A stretch of DNA of 64,000 bases from positions 1 through 64,000 of the forward strand of contig CAJXLK010000010.1 of NCBI GenBank assembly GCA_913055635.1. The letters are read 5' to 3'. Positions 63,040 through 64,000 of the stretch are shown here, piece after piece. Every line of letters begins with the position of its first letter. Positions within the stretch are counted from its first letter, which is position 1. This stretch comes from an uncultured Bacteroidota bacterium. GTDB lineage: Bacteria; Bacteroidota; Bacteroidia; Bacteroidales; UBA12077. Below the pieces are notes generated by a model. The model did not search any database and was not told the origin of the DNA. It saw nothing but the letters and a program-made list of their open reading frames with translations. The translations under genes were made by a program, and so were the position numbers.

Positions 63040-64000
63040 TTAAAATTTAAAATTGTAGGTGACCGAGGGAACCACTGAAAACAGGTAGGTTTTTTCGGCC
63101 ACTGTTTTATAGGGGTCTTGTTCATCCTGGACAAAGTTCATGGCCCAGGTATTTTTTTGTCCATAGGCGTTGTAGAGGGAAAAGTTCCATTCGCCCTCCC
63201 ATTTCTGGTCGGGTTTGTCTTTGGCGTGGATGGTGAGGGAAAGGTCGAGCCGGTGATAATCGGGCAGGCGGTAGGCGTTGCGGTCGGAGTAGACCGGTAC
63301 GATTTTACCTTCCGACTCATAACGGCCAATGGGGAAAGTTACGGGCTGTCCTGAGGTATAGACCCAGTTGGCCGACAGGGCCAGGCGTTGTGTCAGCTGG
63401 TAATTGGCCACCAGGGTCAGGTTATGGGGTCGATCGAAAGGCGCGCGATATGGGTTTCCGTCATTGATGGCTCCTACCGTGCGGGTGGTTTTGGAGTAGG
63501 TATAGCTGAGCCAGCCATTGATCTTTTCATCCTTGTAGCGGGCCATCAGTTCAAGCCCGTAAGAATGGGATTGACCAAAGCGCAATTCGCCCTCCAGTTT
63601 CGGGTTCAGCAGCATGTTGGCATGGTCTTTAAAATCGATGGTATGCTGCATCTTTTTGTAATACCCTTCAAGGGATAGTTCCACCTTATTGGTGAACAGG
63701 TTCCTGAAATAGCCCAGGGCAAACTGGTCGGCGATTTGGGGTTTGACATTTGGACCAGCAGGAAACCACAGATCGAGCGGGGTTCCGGCACGGGTGTTCT
63801 GAGCCAGCTGAACATGCTGGCGGGTGCGGGAGTAACTTGCCTTCATGGAATTTTGCCGGTCAAACTGATATTTGATGCCCAACCTTGGCTCCAGGCCCAT
63901 ATAGGTGTTGTAGATCTCCCCCGAACGGTGGGCCGTAGAATCGACCACTTCATAGCGGTCGTTGTAGTGAAACACGGTATCCTTGCCCATATTCTGAAAG
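63040..64000 (-). CDS. TonB-dependent receptor, C-terminal part (5' end beyond window)
   Basis: The final roughly 320 residues of an outer-membrane TonB-dependent transporter; the frame runs open off the right edge (…FQN before the first internal Met). Barrel-strand features: LGIKYQFDRQNSMKASYSRT, YTYSKTTRTVGAIN, RPHNLTLVANYQLTQRLALS, and the terminal aromatic YNFKF. Plug and TonB box are not in the window. Paired with DUF4249, it imports an unknown ligand. Confidence 0.92.
   Translation of the reverse strand, partial: FQNMGKDTVFHYNDRYEVVDSTAHRSGEIYNTYMGLEPRLGIKYQFDRQNSMKASYSRTRQHVQLAQNTRAGTPLDLWFPAGPNVKPQIADQFALGYFRNLFTNKVELSLEGYYKKMQHTIDFKDHANMLLNPKLEGELRFGQSHSYGLELMARYKDEKINGWLSYTYSKTTRTVGAINDGNPYRAPFDRPHNLTLVANYQLTQRLALSANWVYTSGQPVTFPIGRYESEGKIVPVYSDRNAYRLPDYHRLDLSLTIHAKDKPDQKWEGEWNFSLYNAYGQKNTWAMNFVQDEQDPYKTVAEKTYLFSVVPSVTYNFKF

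Overview
The window reads as chromosome of a Bacteroidetes bacterium (Bacteroidales/Marinilabiliales-like, placed by gene content only). Reasons: families typical of that phylum (DUF4249 beside a TonB-dependent receptor, DUF4271, DUF4292, an FtsX/MacB-like permease, a patatin fused to an outer-membrane barrel, DUF2807), few strong Shine-Dalgarno sites, and several upstream boxes of the Bacteroidetes -7 type TAnnTTTG. Gene density is high, most genes are housekeeping, and base composition looks even. The only clear mobile gene is an ISNCY-type transposase cut by the left edge.

Layout. 0-6 kb: transposase, Crp/Fnr regulator, OsmC protein, pheS with a translationally coupled small gene, a membrane histidine kinase. 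6-17 kb: an envelope run (patatin/barrel protein, flippase, dut, nucleotidyltransferase, TPR lipoprotein, DUF4292 lipoprotein, EnvC-like amidase activator) ending with an RsbW-like kinase and ybeY. 17-26 kb: mnmG, adenine deaminase, uvrC, S41 protease and rnpA, with three parS-type palindromes between them. 26-32 kb: hemD, DUF4271 protein, then an ECF sigma / anti-sigma / beta-barrel cluster and pepE. 32-38 kb: ABC exporter permease, its probable ATPase, a DUF2807 protein and a U32 enzyme. 38-48 kb: an unknown protein, an AsmA-like giant, a second histidine kinase and two SpoIIE-type phosphatases. 48-60 kb: tyrS, cvpA, tRNA-Arg(CCT), a corA whose 5' end looks damaged, a membrane-anchored reductive-dehalogenase-like Fe-S protein, polA, queD, an ArsR regulator, polyprenyl synthase, deoC-mazG-dtd. 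60-64 kb: a sodium:solute symporter and the end of a TonB receptor/DUF4249 pair.

Working together: the envelope genes serve lipid/OMP handling, polysaccharide export and peptidoglycan splitting. The RsbW-like kinase and the two SpoIIE phosphatases are the classes that make a partner-switching circuit, although no antagonist (STAS) protein is in the window. The ECF operon looks self-contained and ends in a palindrome able to act as a terminator.

The most unusual content is intergenic: a 15-bp palindrome (CCCCGCTnAGCGGGG) in three clusters; a heptamer (ACTCCCT) repeat at two loci, one supplying the C-terminus of tyrS; tandem repeats with exact periods of 68, 75 (25 codons) and about 44 bp; and stem-loops with GGTTCCAT-type arms, one of which can form two mutually exclusive hairpins ahead of an ABC ATPase gene.
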